From the NCBI RefSeq assembly GCF_009982895.1, contig NZ_WXZL01000006.1, positions 1-64,000 on the forward strand: 64,000 nt of DNA. The letters run 5' to 3'. A program made the position numbers and the translations under genes. Source of the stretch: Deinococcus alpinitundrae (GTDB lineage Bacteria; Deinococcota; Deinococci; Deinococcales; Deinococcaceae). Each line of letters starts with the position of its first letter. Position 1 is the stretch's first letter. The notes beneath the pieces are model-generated. The model saw only the letters and a program-made list of their open reading frames with translations. It made no database searches and was not told the origin of the DNA. Positions 40,066 to 49,602 of the stretch are shown here, one piece after another.

Positions 40066-42525
40066 TTACTTCTCGCGGATGGCCCAGCCCGCCGCCCGCA
40101 CCGCGCCGATCAGCCGCTCCATGACCGGGTCCACCTCACTGTCACTCAGCGTCTTCTCGCCCCGGAACGTCAGGCGCACAGCGACGCTGCGCTGGCCTTC
40201 CGGAATCTGCTCACCCACGTAGACGTCGAACGGTTCCAGGCTTTCCAGCTGCGGCCCGACTTCCTTCCTCAGCAGCGCAGCCACCTCGCCGTAGCTGACC
40301 GACTGCGGCGCAATGACGGCCAGATCGCGCCAGGCGGCGGGAGCGCGGCTGGGATCGCTGAAAGCCCACTCGGCAGCGGGCAGCGGCAGCGAGACTTCCA
40401 GCAGGTAGGTGTCGCCCTTGAGACCGTACCCCTGGGCAATCTCGGGGTGGAGTGCGCCCAGCCAGCCGACCTCCTGCCCGTTCCAGACGACTGCGCCCGC
40501 GATGCCGGGGTGCAGGGCCGGGGGGACGTCCGCGCCGCGTAGCTGGCGAATCTCCAGGCCCGCGCCCTGCCCGGCCGCCAGCGATTCCAGCAGGCCTTTG
40601 AAGGCGGCGAAACTTCCGGCCACGCCCGCCTGATGGGTGCTCGGGGCCAGCGGCCCGCGCAGCAGCAGGCCCAGTTTCTCGGCCTCACCCGACGCGGGGA
40701 AGATGCGCCCGATCTCGAACAGCAGCGCCCGCTCGCCTTTGGGGCGGTTCTGGGTGGCTTTCAGCAAACTGGGATACAAAGCGGTGCGCAGGCCGGTGCG
40801 CTCGGCGGTCAGCGGATTTTGCAGCTTGACGCTGGGGGCCTCGCTGCGGGCCTGCTCGGCTTCAGGGTCACTGGTGAAGGTGTAGGTCACGACTTCCTGA
40901 GCGCCGAGTCCGGCCAGCGCGCCCTTGAGGCTGCGCCGCGCTGCGCTGACGACTCCCGCACCGTGGTTGTCGGGGTGGGGGCTGAAGGTGGGCAGGGTTT
41001 CGGGCAGCTCGGCATAGCCGTGCAACCGGGCGACTTCCTCGGCCAGATCCTGCCAGACCACCATGTCCACCCGCCAGGTCGGGGGCGTGACGCTCAGGGT
41101 GTCGCCGTCCTGTTTCACTTGTGCGCCCAGGTGGGTCAGGATGTCCACCATTTCGCCCGTGTCGATGTGCATGCCCAGCAAACCGCGCACCTGTTCACCG
41201 GTCACCTGAATGTCGGCGGGCAACTCTGGCGTCCCCACCGTCGTCAGGCCTGCCTCAGCCGTGCCGCCGCCGTACCGGACCAGCAACTCGGCCACCCGGT
41301 TGGCCCCGCGAGGCGAGAGCATCGGATCGACGCCGCGCTCGTAGCGGTACACCGCGTCGGTCTTGAGGCCCAGCCGGGTGGCGGTACGCCGCAGCAGCAC
41401 TGGGTCAAAATGGGCCGATTCGATGACGACTTCAGAGGTGTCCGCCCGCACATGCCCGTGATCGCCGCCCATGATGCCTGCGATGCCCAGCACGCCGCCG
41501 TCGGTTTGGGGCGTCTGAGCCGTCTGGAAAGCGTCGGCCACGCTCATCACGCCCCGCTCGCGTCCGTCCAGAATCAGCAGGTCTTCGGGGCCGACCTGAT
41601 GTTCGCCGCCCATCAGGTCTTTGACGTTCTCGCCCTGCCGCAAGCCGAACGACACCAGAATCCTGTCATTGGTCACGTCGCGGCGGTCATACAGGGCTGT
41701 CGGCTGGCCGAGCTCCAGCATCACGTAATTGCTGCTGTCCACGATCAGGTCAATGGAGCGCATTCCGGCCAGCGTCAGGCGGCGCTGCAGCTCCACCGGC
41801 GCGGGGCCGTTGTGCACGCCGCTGACGGTGCGGGCCGAAAAGTGATCGGAACCGAAGCGCAACTTTTTGCTGGGGTCGCGCTCCAGCGTCACGGCGCGGG
41901 GCGGCAGGGTCACTTCGATCTGGCCCTGGCCGCTGGCGGCCAACCCCTGCGACGGCTCTTTGAGTTCCAGCTTGAGAAAGGCGGCCAGATCGCGGGCCAC
42001 GCCCAGCACGCTCAGGGCGTCGGCGCGGTTGGGGGTGATCTCGATATCCAGCACGCTGTCGGCGGGCCAGACATCAGCCAGGGGGGTCCCGACGGGGGCC
42101 GTGCCTGCCGGAAACAGCAGCAGTCCCGCGCTGCTCTCGCCGATGCCGAGTTCCTTGGCGCTGGCGGCCATGCCCCAGGACTCTACGCCCTGCAGGCTGC
42201 GGACGCCGTATTCCGTGTCGCCCAGCCTGGTGCCGGGCACGACCAGCGCCAGCATCGTTCCGGCGGGCAGGCCCACGGCGTTGGGTGCGCCGCTGGCAAT
42301 CGTTTTCTGACCGTGTGGGCCGGTGTCGAGTGTGAGTTTGGTCAGTTGTGTGCCGGGTATGGCTGCGGCCTCGCTGACGCTGACCAGCAGCACCCCGGCG
42401 GGCGGCGCGGGGGCGGGGTCAATGCCTTCCAGCGGCAGGCCGAGCTGGGCGAAGACCGGTTCGAGGGTGTTGACGGGCGGAAGCTGGGGAATCAGTTCTT
42501 GGAGCCAGGAGTAGGGAAGTTTCAT
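40066..42525 (-). CDS. pheT: Phenylalanine--tRNA ligase beta subunit
   Basis: Large subunit of the alpha2-beta2 synthetase; carries the tRNA-binding and editing domains. 819 residues: MKLPYSWLQELIP, an EMAP-like tRNA-binding domain (about 40-150), B3/B4 editing core (DIEITPNRADALSVLGVARDLAA), B5 domain, synthetase-like core (LQNPLTAERTGLRTALYPSLL) and the C-terminal anticodon-binding FDX domain (RSVAVRLTFRGEKTLSDSEV). AAAGGA precedes ATG 42525. It lies 15 bases after the end of the broken nudix frame and should be expressed from the pheS promoter under the attenuator. Confidence 0.97.
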   Translation of the reverse strand: MKLPYSWLQELIPQLPPVNTLEPVFAQLGLPLEGIDPAPAPPAGVLLVSVSEAAAIPGTQLTKLTLDTGPHGQKTIASGAPNAVGLPAGTMLALVVPGTRLGDTEYGVRSLQGVESWGMAASAKELGIGESSAGLLLFPAGTAPVGTPLADVWPADSVLDIEITPNRADALSVLGVARDLAAFLKLELKEPSQGLAASGQGQIEVTLPPRAVTLERDPSKKLRFGSDHFSARTVSGVHNGPAPVELQRRLTLAGMRSIDLIVDSSNYVMLELGQPTALYDRRDVTNDRILVSFGLRQGENVKDLMGGEHQVGPEDLLILDGRERGVMSVADAFQTAQTPQTDGGVLGIAGIMGGDHGHVRADTSEVVIESAHFDPVLLRRTATRLGLKTDAVYRYERGVDPMLSPRGANRVAELLVRYGGGTAEAGLTTVGTPELPADIQVTGEQVRGLLGMHIDTGEMVDILTHLGAQVKQDGDTLSVTPPTWRVDMVVWQDLAEEVARLHGYAELPETLPTFSPHPDNHGAGVVSAARRSLKGALAGLGAQEVVTYTFTSDPEAEQARSEAPSVKLQNPLTAERTGLRTALYPSLLKATQNRPKGERALLFEIGRIFPASGEAEKLGLLLRGPLAPSTHQAGVAGSFAAFKGLLESLAAGQGAGLEIRQLRGADVPPALHPGIAGAVVWNGQEVGWLGALHPEIAQGYGLKGDTYLLEVSLPLPAAEWAFSDPSRAPAAWRDLAVIAPQSVSYGEVAALLRKEVGPQLESLEPFDVYVGEQIPEGQRSVAVRLTFRGEKTLSDSEVDPVMERLIGAVRAAGWAIREK

Positions 42526-42540
42526 GGGTGTCCTTTTTCG

Positions 42541-43040
42541 TCAAGTGCTCATATATTGCATCAGGGCATTGATATGAAGTGGATAGAAGTCCGCTGGGCG
42601 GCGCTCAAGCTGTGCTCTGCACGCCTCGACAGAGACCCAACGAATGTTCTGCGCCTCGGATGAACACCCGAGCAGCTCTCCCTCAGCCTGGCAGAGAAAC
42701 GTCTGCAAGATGATGGAGTAGCCGCCCGAGAGATTTTGGGTCGTGCAAAAGGGGTGAAGCTCATCACTTCGTAGCCATTGATCGTCCGAACGGTCCGTTC
42801 GCTTTCGCCTTGAATGCTGAGGAGAGACAGTCCCGTTTCTTCCCGAACTTCCCGCTTGGGCGCGTCAAAAATGTTCTCGTACTCACGCACTTTTCCAGCG
42901 GCCAGTTCCAACAGGCCGTTCTCCACGCCGCCACTCTTTTTCTGGCGCTCCTGAATCAGAATCTGAGGTTGACCGCCAATTTCACGGTGGATCATTGCAC
43001 CAACACAGGGAACGGCAAAAGTTTCAGGGAGTTCCTGCAT
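42541..43040 (-). pseudogene. Nudix hydrolase gene with a frameshift, inside the phe operon
   Basis: The N-terminal part has a complete Nudix box (GKVREYENIFDAPKREVREETGL, broken here as G-x5-E-x7-REVREETGL). After NGYEVMSFTPF the frame goes wrong: the family continuation (CTTQNLSGGYSIILQTFLCQ ... ending INALMQYMST) is read one frame over and stops at 42541. The slip point is an AAAAGGGG run on the plus strand (42747-42754); one more A would restore the frame. GAGGAG before ATG 43040 fixes the start. Codon use is less GC-rich than in pheS and pheT. It may be a true pseudogene, a sequencing error in a short run, or a programmed slip. In D. radiodurans I recall Nudix DR_2356 in this neighbourhood. 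Confidence 0.8.
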
Positions 43041-43146
43041 TGAAGTGCTCCTCATCTCTGCTGGAAACCAGACGCCTTTTGGAGTTCACGTCTCAAACAT
43101 GCCAGCGGCGGCCAAGACGGACGTTTTTCTACCGCCGCGTCTCCAC

Positions 43147-44193
<1,047 letters not shown>

Positions 44194-44198
44194 TCAAC

Positions 44199-44231
44199 AA
44201 AAAAGGCCCCGCCTGCGATCACAGACGGGGC
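44199..44231 (-). terminator. Attenuator terminator in front of pheS
   Basis: On the minus strand GCCCCGTCTG (44231-44222) pairs with CAGGCGGGGC (44215-44206), with one G-U pair, loop of six, then C and six T (44204-44199). It lies between the leader peptide and pheS, so it must be bypassed for operon expression. The segment 44258-44267 (GGGGCTGCGC on the minus strand) can pair with 44227-44240 and would then occupy the 5' arm of the terminator, a possible antiterminator. Confidence 0.85.
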
Positions 44232-44246
44232 AGCGGGCGCTCAACT

Positions 44247-44309
44247 CTAAAAAGTCAGCGCAGCCCCACAGCCAAAAAACGGCGAAGGTGTACCGGCGCG
44301 GGGCGACAT
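44247..44309 (-). CDS. Phe leader peptide of the pheS attenuator (20 aa, leaderless)
   Basis: The frame reads MSPRAGTPSPFFGCGAALTF then stop: two adjacent Phe codons mid-way and one just before the TAG, all TTT. The stop lies 15 bases before the terminator stem. The arrangement matches ribosome-mediated attenuation as in E. coli pheST, whose leader is also Phe-rich. The ATG is placed six bases after TAGGCT, so translation would begin at the very 5' end of the transcript with no ribosome site. Not annotated by length-based gene finders. Confidence 0.72.
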   Translation of the reverse strand: MSPRAGTPSPFFGCGAALTF

Positions 44310-44315
44310 GCGTCC

Positions 44316-44345
44316 AGCCTAGCCGCTCGCCGGTGTTGGGGTCAA
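44316..44345 (-). promoter_or_regulatory. Promoter of the phe operon
   Basis: On the minus strand TTGACC (44345-44340), 18-bp spacer, TAGGCT (44321-44316), six bases, ATG of the leader peptide. Confidence 0.8.
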
Positions 44346-44349
44346 GGTG

Positions 44350-44480
44350 TAGACTGGCGGCGACGAGCGCGGGGGAAGCCCGGTGACGGCCTCACGGCCC
44401 ATTCCGGCACTGTCGCGCAGCGGTAAGGCTGAATTCACTCAGCCCGAGTCCGAATGCCCGCCTCGCCGAAGACGCAGCTT
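44350..44480 (+). ncRNA. Cobalamin (B12) riboswitch
   Basis: Upstream of the btu genes the sequence shows the conserved core of the class: GGGAAGCCCGGTGA (about 44373-44386), CCGGCACTGTCGCGCAGCGG (44404-44423) then TAAGG, and AGTCCGAATGCCCGCC (44447-44462). It senses adenosylcobalamin or a related cobalamin and would shut off the importer when B12 is plentiful. TAGACT (44350-44355) may be the promoter's -10 box. The terminator at 44540-44575 is the likely expression platform. Exact limits are approximate. Confidence 0.93.
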
Positions 44481-44539
44481 GACCCTCGCGGAAAGGGAAA
44501 CGCTCGGCATGTGTTGATTGCACAGCTGGACGCTTATTT

Positions 44540-44575
44540 CCGCCCCCAGAGACATGTCTGGTCGGGCGGCTTTTT
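44540..44575 (+). terminator. Riboswitch-controlled terminator before btuF
   Basis: CCGCCCCCAGA (44540-44550) pairs with TCTGG and GGGCGG (44557-44569) with a two-base bulge; five T follow (44571-44575). It lies 20 bases before the btuF start region. Confidence 0.85.
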
Positions 44576-44596
44576 CGTTGGGGAGGAGGACTCCTC

Positions 44597-45457
44597 ATGT
44601 ATAAATTGATGTTTCTGAGTGCGGCGCTGCTCACCACCGCCGCCCACGCCACCGCCTACCCGCTGACCCTCACCGACGACACCGGCCGCAAAGTGACGCT
44701 GAAGGCCGAACCGCTGCGGATCGTCAGCTTTTTGCCGAGCAACACCGAAACCATCTGCGCCATCGGCGGCTGCGACAAGCTGGTGGGCGTGGACGAGTAC
44801 AGCGACTTTCCCGCTTCGGTGACCAGGTTGCCCAAAGTCGGCAACCTGTATCAGCCCAACATCGAGGCGGTGGTGGCGCTCAAGCCTGATCTGGTCATCG
44901 TCAGCAAGTACGGCGACCTGACCGCGCCGCTGACCAACGCCGGAATCAACGTGCTGGCCGTCAACCCCGAAACCTACGAGGACGTGTTTTCCAAGACGCA
45001 GCTGCTCGGCAAGATCATCAACCGCCAGGCCCAGGCCACCGCACTCGTCACGCAGATGCGCCGCGACATCGCCAGGGTCGAGATTCTCGCCAAGAATGCG
45101 GTCAAGAAACCCACCGCCTACTACGAAATCGATCCGACGCCTTACACGGTCGGCCCCAATTCCTTTGTCGGCGTGCTGCTGAGCAAAGCCGGAGGCGCCA
45201 ACATCATTCCGGCCGCGCTGGGCGACTTTCCCAAGATCAGCCCCGAATTGGTGGTCAAGTCGGCCCCGCAATTGATCTTCGGCGTCGATCTGGCAACGGC
45301 CAAAGCCCGCCCCGGCTGGAACACCATCCCCGCCGTAAAATCGGGCCGGGTGATCAAGGACGACGCGCTGGACCATATCCTCTCGCGCCCTGGCCCGCGC
45401 TTGCCGCAGGCGTTTCTGGGGCTGGCCAAGCTGGTTCATCCTGAGCTGTTCAAGTAG
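44597..45457 (+). CDS. btuF: Periplasmic cobalamin-binding protein of an ABC importer
   Basis: Captures B12 outside the cytoplasmic membrane. 286 residues: signal peptide (about 1-19, ending AAHATA), then the class III binding-protein fold with VSFLPSNTETICAIGGCDKLVGVDEYSDFP, PKVGNLYQPNIEAVVALKPDLVI and SFVGVLLSKAGGANIIPA. Two cysteines near residues 54 and 59 could form a disulfide. GAGGAGGA precedes the ATG. The cobalamin riboswitch upstream is the main reason to call the substrate B12 rather than haem or siderophore. Confidence 0.92.
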   Translation: MYKLMFLSAALLTTAAHATAYPLTLTDDTGRKVTLKAEPLRIVSFLPSNTETICAIGGCDKLVGVDEYSDFPASVTRLPKVGNLYQPNIEAVVALKPDLVIVSKYGDLTAPLTNAGINVLAVNPETYEDVFSKTQLLGKIINRQAQATALVTQMRRDIARVEILAKNAVKKPTAYYEIDPTPYTVGPNSFVGVLLSKAGGANIIPAALGDFPKISPELVVKSAPQLIFGVDLATAKARPGWNTIPAVKSGRVIKDDALDHILSRPGPRLPQAFLGLAKLVHPELFK

Positions 45458-45549
45458 GAGCTGGCGGGTGGGAAGAGCGGGTTCGCCTCACCACCTCTTG
45501 CGGAAGCGGCAAGGCGGGGACTGTCCAGCGCCGCAGGAGAGGGGGTGAC

Positions 45550-46569
45550 GTGAGCGCCGTGAAGACCTTTCCCAGGCGTGCCGCGTCTTCCCCCGCCCTC
45601 CCCACGCTTTTCCTGCTGGCCGCCACTCTCGCCACCGTACTGCTGGCCGTGGGTCTGGGCAGTGTGCCCATTTCGCCCGCCGACACGCTGAAGGCTATCG
45701 GGCATGGGCTGAGTGGGGCCGAACTCAGCGGCAACGACGTGATCGTCTGGCAACTGAGATTGCCACGTGTGGCGCTGGGCTGGCTGGTGGGCGCAGCCCT
45801 GGGGGTCAGCGGCGGGGCCTTTCAGGGGGTCTTTCGCAACCCGTTGGCCGATCCGTACCTGATGGGCGTGGCGAGCGGTGCGGGTCTGGGCGCAACGCTG
45901 GTGATCGCGCTGGGGCTGGCGACGCTGTGGCTGCCGCTGTTCGCGCTGACCGGCGCAATGCTGAGCGTCTTCACCGCGCTGCTGATCGCCCGCGAGGGCA
46001 ACAGGTTGCCGCCCGCCCGCCTGATTCTGGCCGGGGTGGTGGTCGGCAGTATCCTGACGGCGTTCACGACTTACCTGCTGCTGCAAAATGCCGACCGCAT
46101 CCGGCAGGTCTTCGCCTTCACGCTGGGCAATCTGGCGTTTGCGGGCTGGCCGCAGGTGGGGAGGCTCCTGCCCTACGTGCTGATCGGTGGCGGAGCGCTG
46201 CTGCTGCTCGCCAGGGCGCTCAACACCCTGCAACTCGGCGATCTGACTGCCCGCAGCCTGGGATTGCCGGTGGAGCGGCTCCGGCTGCTGGTGATCGTGG
46301 CGGCCAGTCTCTGCACGGCGGGCGCGGTCAGCTACGCAGGCATCATCGGCTTTATCGGGCTGGTGACGCCCCACCTGGTGCGGCGGCTGTGGGGCGCAGA
46401 CCACCGGATTCTGCTGCCCATTTCGGCCATCGCGGGCGGCACACTGCTGGTGCTGTCGGATCTGCTGGCCCGCACCCTGACCCGGCCCGCCGAACTGCCG
46501 GTGGGCGTGGTGACGACGCTGCTGGGCGGACCGTTTTTTCTGTATCTGCTCCGAAGGCAAAAAACGTAA
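45550..46569 (+). CDS. btuC: Cobalamin ABC importer permease (FecCD/BtuC family)
   Basis: 339 residues with nine to ten membrane helices and the family motifs [46 protein letters not shown], broken into [11 protein letters not shown] and [13 protein letters not shown], plus the coupling-helix region [14 protein letters not shown] and [16 protein letters not shown]. Start GTG 45550; its stop overlaps the btuD ATG by one base. Confidence 0.93.
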   Translation: MSAVKTFPRRAASSPALPTLFLLAATLATVLLAVGLGSVPISPADTLKAIGHGLSGAELSGNDVIVWQLRLPRVALGWLVGAALGVSGGAFQGVFRNPLADPYLMGVASGAGLGATLVIALGLATLWLPLFALTGAMLSVFTALLIAREGNRLPPARLILAGVVVGSILTAFTTYLLLQNADRIRQVFAFTLGNLAFAGWPQVGRLLPYVLIGGGALLLLARALNTLQLGDLTARSLGLPVERLRLLVIVAASLCTAGAVSYAGIIGFIGLVTPHLVRRLWGADHRILLPISAIAGGTLLVLSDLLARTLTRPAELPVGVVTTLLGGPFFLYLLRRQKT

Positions 46570-47357
46570 TGCTGGAAGCGCTGGATGTCTCGGTGAGGGC
46601 GGGCGATCTGCTGGCCGTCCAGCAGGTCAGCGCCGCCTTCGAGCGCGGGGCGTTCTCGGCCATCATCGGGCCGAACGGTGCGGGCAAATCCACCCTGATG
46701 CGGGCGTTGGCGGGCCTGACGCCGGTGCAGGGCGGAGAGGTGCGCTGGCAGGGCCGTTCCCTTGCCAGCCACTCGCGCCGCGAACGCGCCCGCACGCTGG
46801 CGTATCTGGCCCAGACCGAGGCGCTGCCACCAGACACCAAGGTGCGCGACGTGGTGGCGTTGGGGCGCGGGGCAGGGGAGTGGTTGTGGGGCCTGTTTCC
46901 TGGCAATCCGCTCTCGTTTGGCGGCCTGAGCGCCGACGACGATGGCGCAATCGCCTGCGCCATGCAGCGCACCGACACCGCCCGCTTTGCTGATCGCCCT
47001 GTCGCTGAGCTGTCGGGCGGCGAGCAGCAGCGCGTCTCGCTGGCCCGCGCCCTGGCCGCCGAGCCGGATTTTTTGCTGCTTGACGAGCCCACCAACCACC
47101 TCGATCTGGCTTACGGGCTGAACCTGATCAAAACGCTGCGGGAGGAGGTCCATAACGGTCTGGGTGTGGTGGCCGTGCTGCACGACCTCAACTTGGCCGC
47201 CCGCGCCGATCATCTGCTGCTACTCAGTGAAGGCCGGGTGGTGGCGCAGGGCCGTGCCGAGAACGTGCTGACACCCCGACATCTGGAAGCGGTCTACGGC
47301 GTGCGGGTGGACGTGATCCGGCACGGCGGCAGGTTGGTGGTGGTCCCGGAAGGCTGA
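46569..47357 (+). CDS. btuD: Cobalamin ABC importer ATP-binding protein
   Basis: 262 residues: Walker [11 protein letters not shown]-loop YLAQTE, ABC signature [15 protein letters not shown], Walker [13 protein letters not shown] and switch His [10 protein letters not shown]. Translation is coupled to btuC by TAATG. Completes the riboswitch-controlled btuF-btuC-btuD operon; no outer-membrane BtuB gene is adjacent. Confidence 0.93.
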   Translation: MLEALDVSVRAGDLLAVQQVSAAFERGAFSAIIGPNGAGKSTLMRALAGLTPVQGGEVRWQGRSLASHSRRERARTLAYLAQTEALPPDTKVRDVVALGRGAGEWLWGLFPGNPLSFGGLSADDDGAIACAMQRTDTARFADRPVAELSGGEQQRVSLARALAAEPDFLLLDEPTNHLDLAYGLNLIKTLREEVHNGLGVVAVLHDLNLAARADHLLLLSEGRVVAQGRAENVLTPRHLEAVYGVRVDVIRHGGRLVVVPEG

Positions 47358-47377
47358 GGGCTGCGCTAGCATCGCGT

Positions 47378-47812
47378 ATGGCTCTGCGCCCAGACGAATT
47401 GCTGGCTGATCTGCTCTCCCGCGATCCCGTGCAGGTGTGGGCCAGCGCCTGCGCGGTGATCCAGCTCGACGACCTGGCGCTGATCGAACTGGTGCGCCAT
47501 CTGCCGGAGATCGAGCGCGGCACGGCTGACCTCGATCTGGGCGGGGCATTCTTTCCCAACCGCGAACATCTTCAGCAGGCCTTGCGCGTACTGCGGGCGC
47601 GGCGGGACGGACGTTGTTCCTGCTCAGTCTATCCCGGTTACCTGTTTTATGACCCCGAGAAGGAAGCCCAGGCCAAGCGGATAAGGATTCTGAGCCACAC
47701 GCCGCCCGACTGGACTATGACGTACCGGTGTCGGTGTGCCGTCTGCGGCAGCGACTACGACGTGGAGCAGGGTGAATCTCACTACACCTGGTGGCAGTGG
47801 CGACCCGCTTGA
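47378..47812 (+). CDS. Hypothetical protein with clustered cysteines
   Basis: 144 residues; helical N-terminal half (MALRPDELLADLLSRDPVQV), then cysteine groups CSCS (about 82-85) and CRCAVCG (about 117-123), which could bind zinc. No family recognised. TAGCAT lies five bases before ATG 47378, so it has its own leaderless-type promoter just after btuD. Confidence 0.75.
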   Translation: MALRPDELLADLLSRDPVQVWASACAVIQLDDLALIELVRHLPEIERGTADLDLGGAFFPNREHLQQALRVLRARRDGRCSCSVYPGYLFYDPEKEAQAKRIRILSHTPPDWTMTYRCRCAVCGSDYDVEQGESHYTWWQWRPA

Positions 47813-47813
47813 C

Positions 47814-48704
47814 TCAGGCTTCCACGCCCTGCACCTTCCAGCGCTCGACCAACCGCCCGCCGAACACATGCACGATCAAGCCGACGAACACCAGCACCGC
47901 GCCCAGCACCTTGAGCGGCGGAAAGCTTTCCTGAAAATAGAGGGCGCTGCTGAGCAGGCCGAATACCGGCACCAGCAAGGAAAGCGGCGCGACTTTGCTG
48001 GCTCCGTGCTGCTGAATCAGCCAGTTCCAGATGCCGAAACCCAGCACCGTGTTGAAGTAGCCCATGAACGCCACCGCTGCCCAGAAGCCGGGGCCGCTGT
48101 GGGTCAGGGTGTGGCCGATGCTGGCCCAGCCGCTGGTCAGCCCGGTCATCAGGGTCAGCGGAATCGGTGGGATGAGGGCCGACCAGACCACCAGACTGAG
48201 CATGTTGGCACTACCCGCCGACTTGACCAGAATGTTGCTGACGGCCCAGCCGAAGGCAGCGACCAGCACCAGCACCAGCCCGACCACGCTGGTGTGATGG
48301 TCGGCCAGTAAGCCGATAACGGCCATGCCCGCGAAGGCCAGCGTGATGCCCAGAATCTGGTTGGCGGGCAGGCGCTCGCGCAGCAGCAGGGCCGCCAGGA
48401 TCGCCGTGAAAAAGGCCTGCATCTGCATCAGCAGGCTGGCCAGCCCCGCACCGAGGCCGAGTTGAATGGCCAGGTACAGCAGCCCGAACTGCACCACGCC
48501 CACCGCCACGCCATAGCCCAGAAAAATCTGCCAGCGCATTTTGGGGCGCGGAATGAAGAACACGGCGGGCAGGGCGGCCAGCGCAAAGCGCAGGGCAGCG
48601 ACCAGCAGCGGCGGGGCCTCGGTGACGCTCAGCTTGATGACCACGAAATTCACGCCCCAGATGAAGGTAATCAGCAGGGCCAGCAGGAGGCTTCGGAGCG
48701 GCAT
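47814..48704 (-). CDS. EamA-family (DMT superfamily) transporter
   Basis: 296 residues, ten membrane helices in two EamA repeats, starting LLLALLITFIWGVNFVVIKL and with the second repeat around LVLVAAFGWAVSNILVKSAG. It is of the RhaT/YdcZ/YojE-like exporter group for amino acids or metabolites; substrate unknown. Ends one base from the convergent stop of the 47378 gene. Confidence 0.88.
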   Translation of the reverse strand: MPLRSLLLALLITFIWGVNFVVIKLSVTEAPPLLVAALRFALAALPAVFFIPRPKMRWQIFLGYGVAVGVVQFGLLYLAIQLGLGAGLASLLMQMQAFFTAILAALLLRERLPANQILGITLAFAGMAVIGLLADHHTSVVGLVLVLVAAFGWAVSNILVKSAGSANMLSLVVWSALIPPIPLTLMTGLTSGWASIGHTLTHSGPGFWAAVAFMGYFNTVLGFGIWNWLIQQHGASKVAPLSLLVPVFGLLSSALYFQESFPPLKVLGAVLVFVGLIVHVFGGRLVERWKVQGVEA

Positions 48705-48763
48705 GGCTTCACTCTGTCACAAGTGCCCTCCATTCAGCGCCGCCGAGCCTGTAGCCTTCACGG

Positions 48764-49099
48764 GTGCCGCCCACCTTCTTCGCCACCCGAGGCCATCTGC
48801 TGATCTGCCAGCACACCAACTGCAAGGCGCGCGGCTCCGAGTTGCTCTACCGCGCTCTCTGGAACGCGCTGGAGCGTGACAAACTGGTCTACTACAAGAC
48901 CGGTGGCAGCCTGCGGCTGACCGAATCCGGTTGCCTGGGCGCGTGTAGCTTTGGACCGGTGATGGCGTGCTACCGCGCCAGGAACGGCGTGGTGGAAGAA
49001 GCTTGGTACGCGGCGGTGGACTTCCCCCTCGCCCGGCAGGTCGCGCAGGCGATGCACGACGAAACCGAACTCCCCGATCTTCAGCGCTACGGCCCCTGA
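48764..49099 (+). CDS. Thioredoxin-like [2Fe-2S] ferredoxin
   Basis: 111 residues. Cluster cysteines C15 and C20 (ICQHTNCKARGSELLY) and C57 and C61 (ESGCLGACSFGPVM) fit the CxxxxC...CxxxC pattern of the thioredoxin-like ferredoxins found in cyanobacteria and many others. Electron partner unknown. GTG 48764 is the start. Confidence 0.88.
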   Translation: MPPTFFATRGHLLICQHTNCKARGSELLYRALWNALERDKLVYYKTGGSLRLTESGCLGACSFGPVMACYRARNGVVEEAWYAAVDFPLARQVAQAMHDETELPDLQRYGP

Positions 49100-49602
49100 A
49101 TTCAAGCGAGATTTGAGCGCTGCGAAGTGATTTCCCAACGTTCGGGCGCGTCATTGATTTCATACGAAGTATATAGAAGTGTTCTTCTTTTGAAAGGCCT
49201 AGTTTCTGTTTTGGAGTGAGGCATGGGCCGCTTTATATTGAGTTGAGTTTTAAACGGAATGGCTCTCTGGGACAGTGAACTGTGCGAAGTGAAAATTCAG
49301 AATGGACTAGATTCCAATCAAAAGGTAGACACCGATTTCATGAGTTTTGCCTTAACTATGTGCCCATATTCGGCCTTTTGGTAAAACTAGGTTTCATCTT
49401 CTTGTCAGATTTTGGGGTGACGGTTGAAAGGAACGTAGAATTCCCGCGTCTAAGGACCATTAGTCGAGACGAGCGGGAGAAACGGCAAGGCGGCGGCGTG
49501 AAACAGACGAGTTGGATACCGAGCCGGGGCATGTTCAGGATCATGTACGGTGTTTTAGCGCCCCGCTCTGCAAAAACAAACCTGGCGCAAAGGAGGAAGT
49601 GC
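49100..49602. other. AT-rich intergenic stretch upstream of the pyruvate-oxidase-like gene
   Basis: About 500 bases with clearly lower GC content in 49140-49440. One frame is open for 107 codons into the next gene, but it has no recognisable domain, no ribosome site and untypical codons, so I do not call it. No RNA gene recognised. It may hold the promoter and regulatory sites of the gene at 49603 or the remains of an inserted element. Confidence 0.5.

Noticed and set aside
40633..42663. 676-codon frame antisense to pheT
   Set aside because: pheT is certain; the shadow has no motif.
44199..44345. T-box riboswitch in front of pheS
   Set aside because: No T-box core (AGGGTGGNACCGCG type) was seen; the Phe leader peptide explains the terminator better.
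49282..49602. 107-residue N-terminal extension of the pyruvate-oxidase-like gene
   Set aside because: ATG 49603 has AGGAGG and gives the family N terminus; the extension is AT-rich and featureless.
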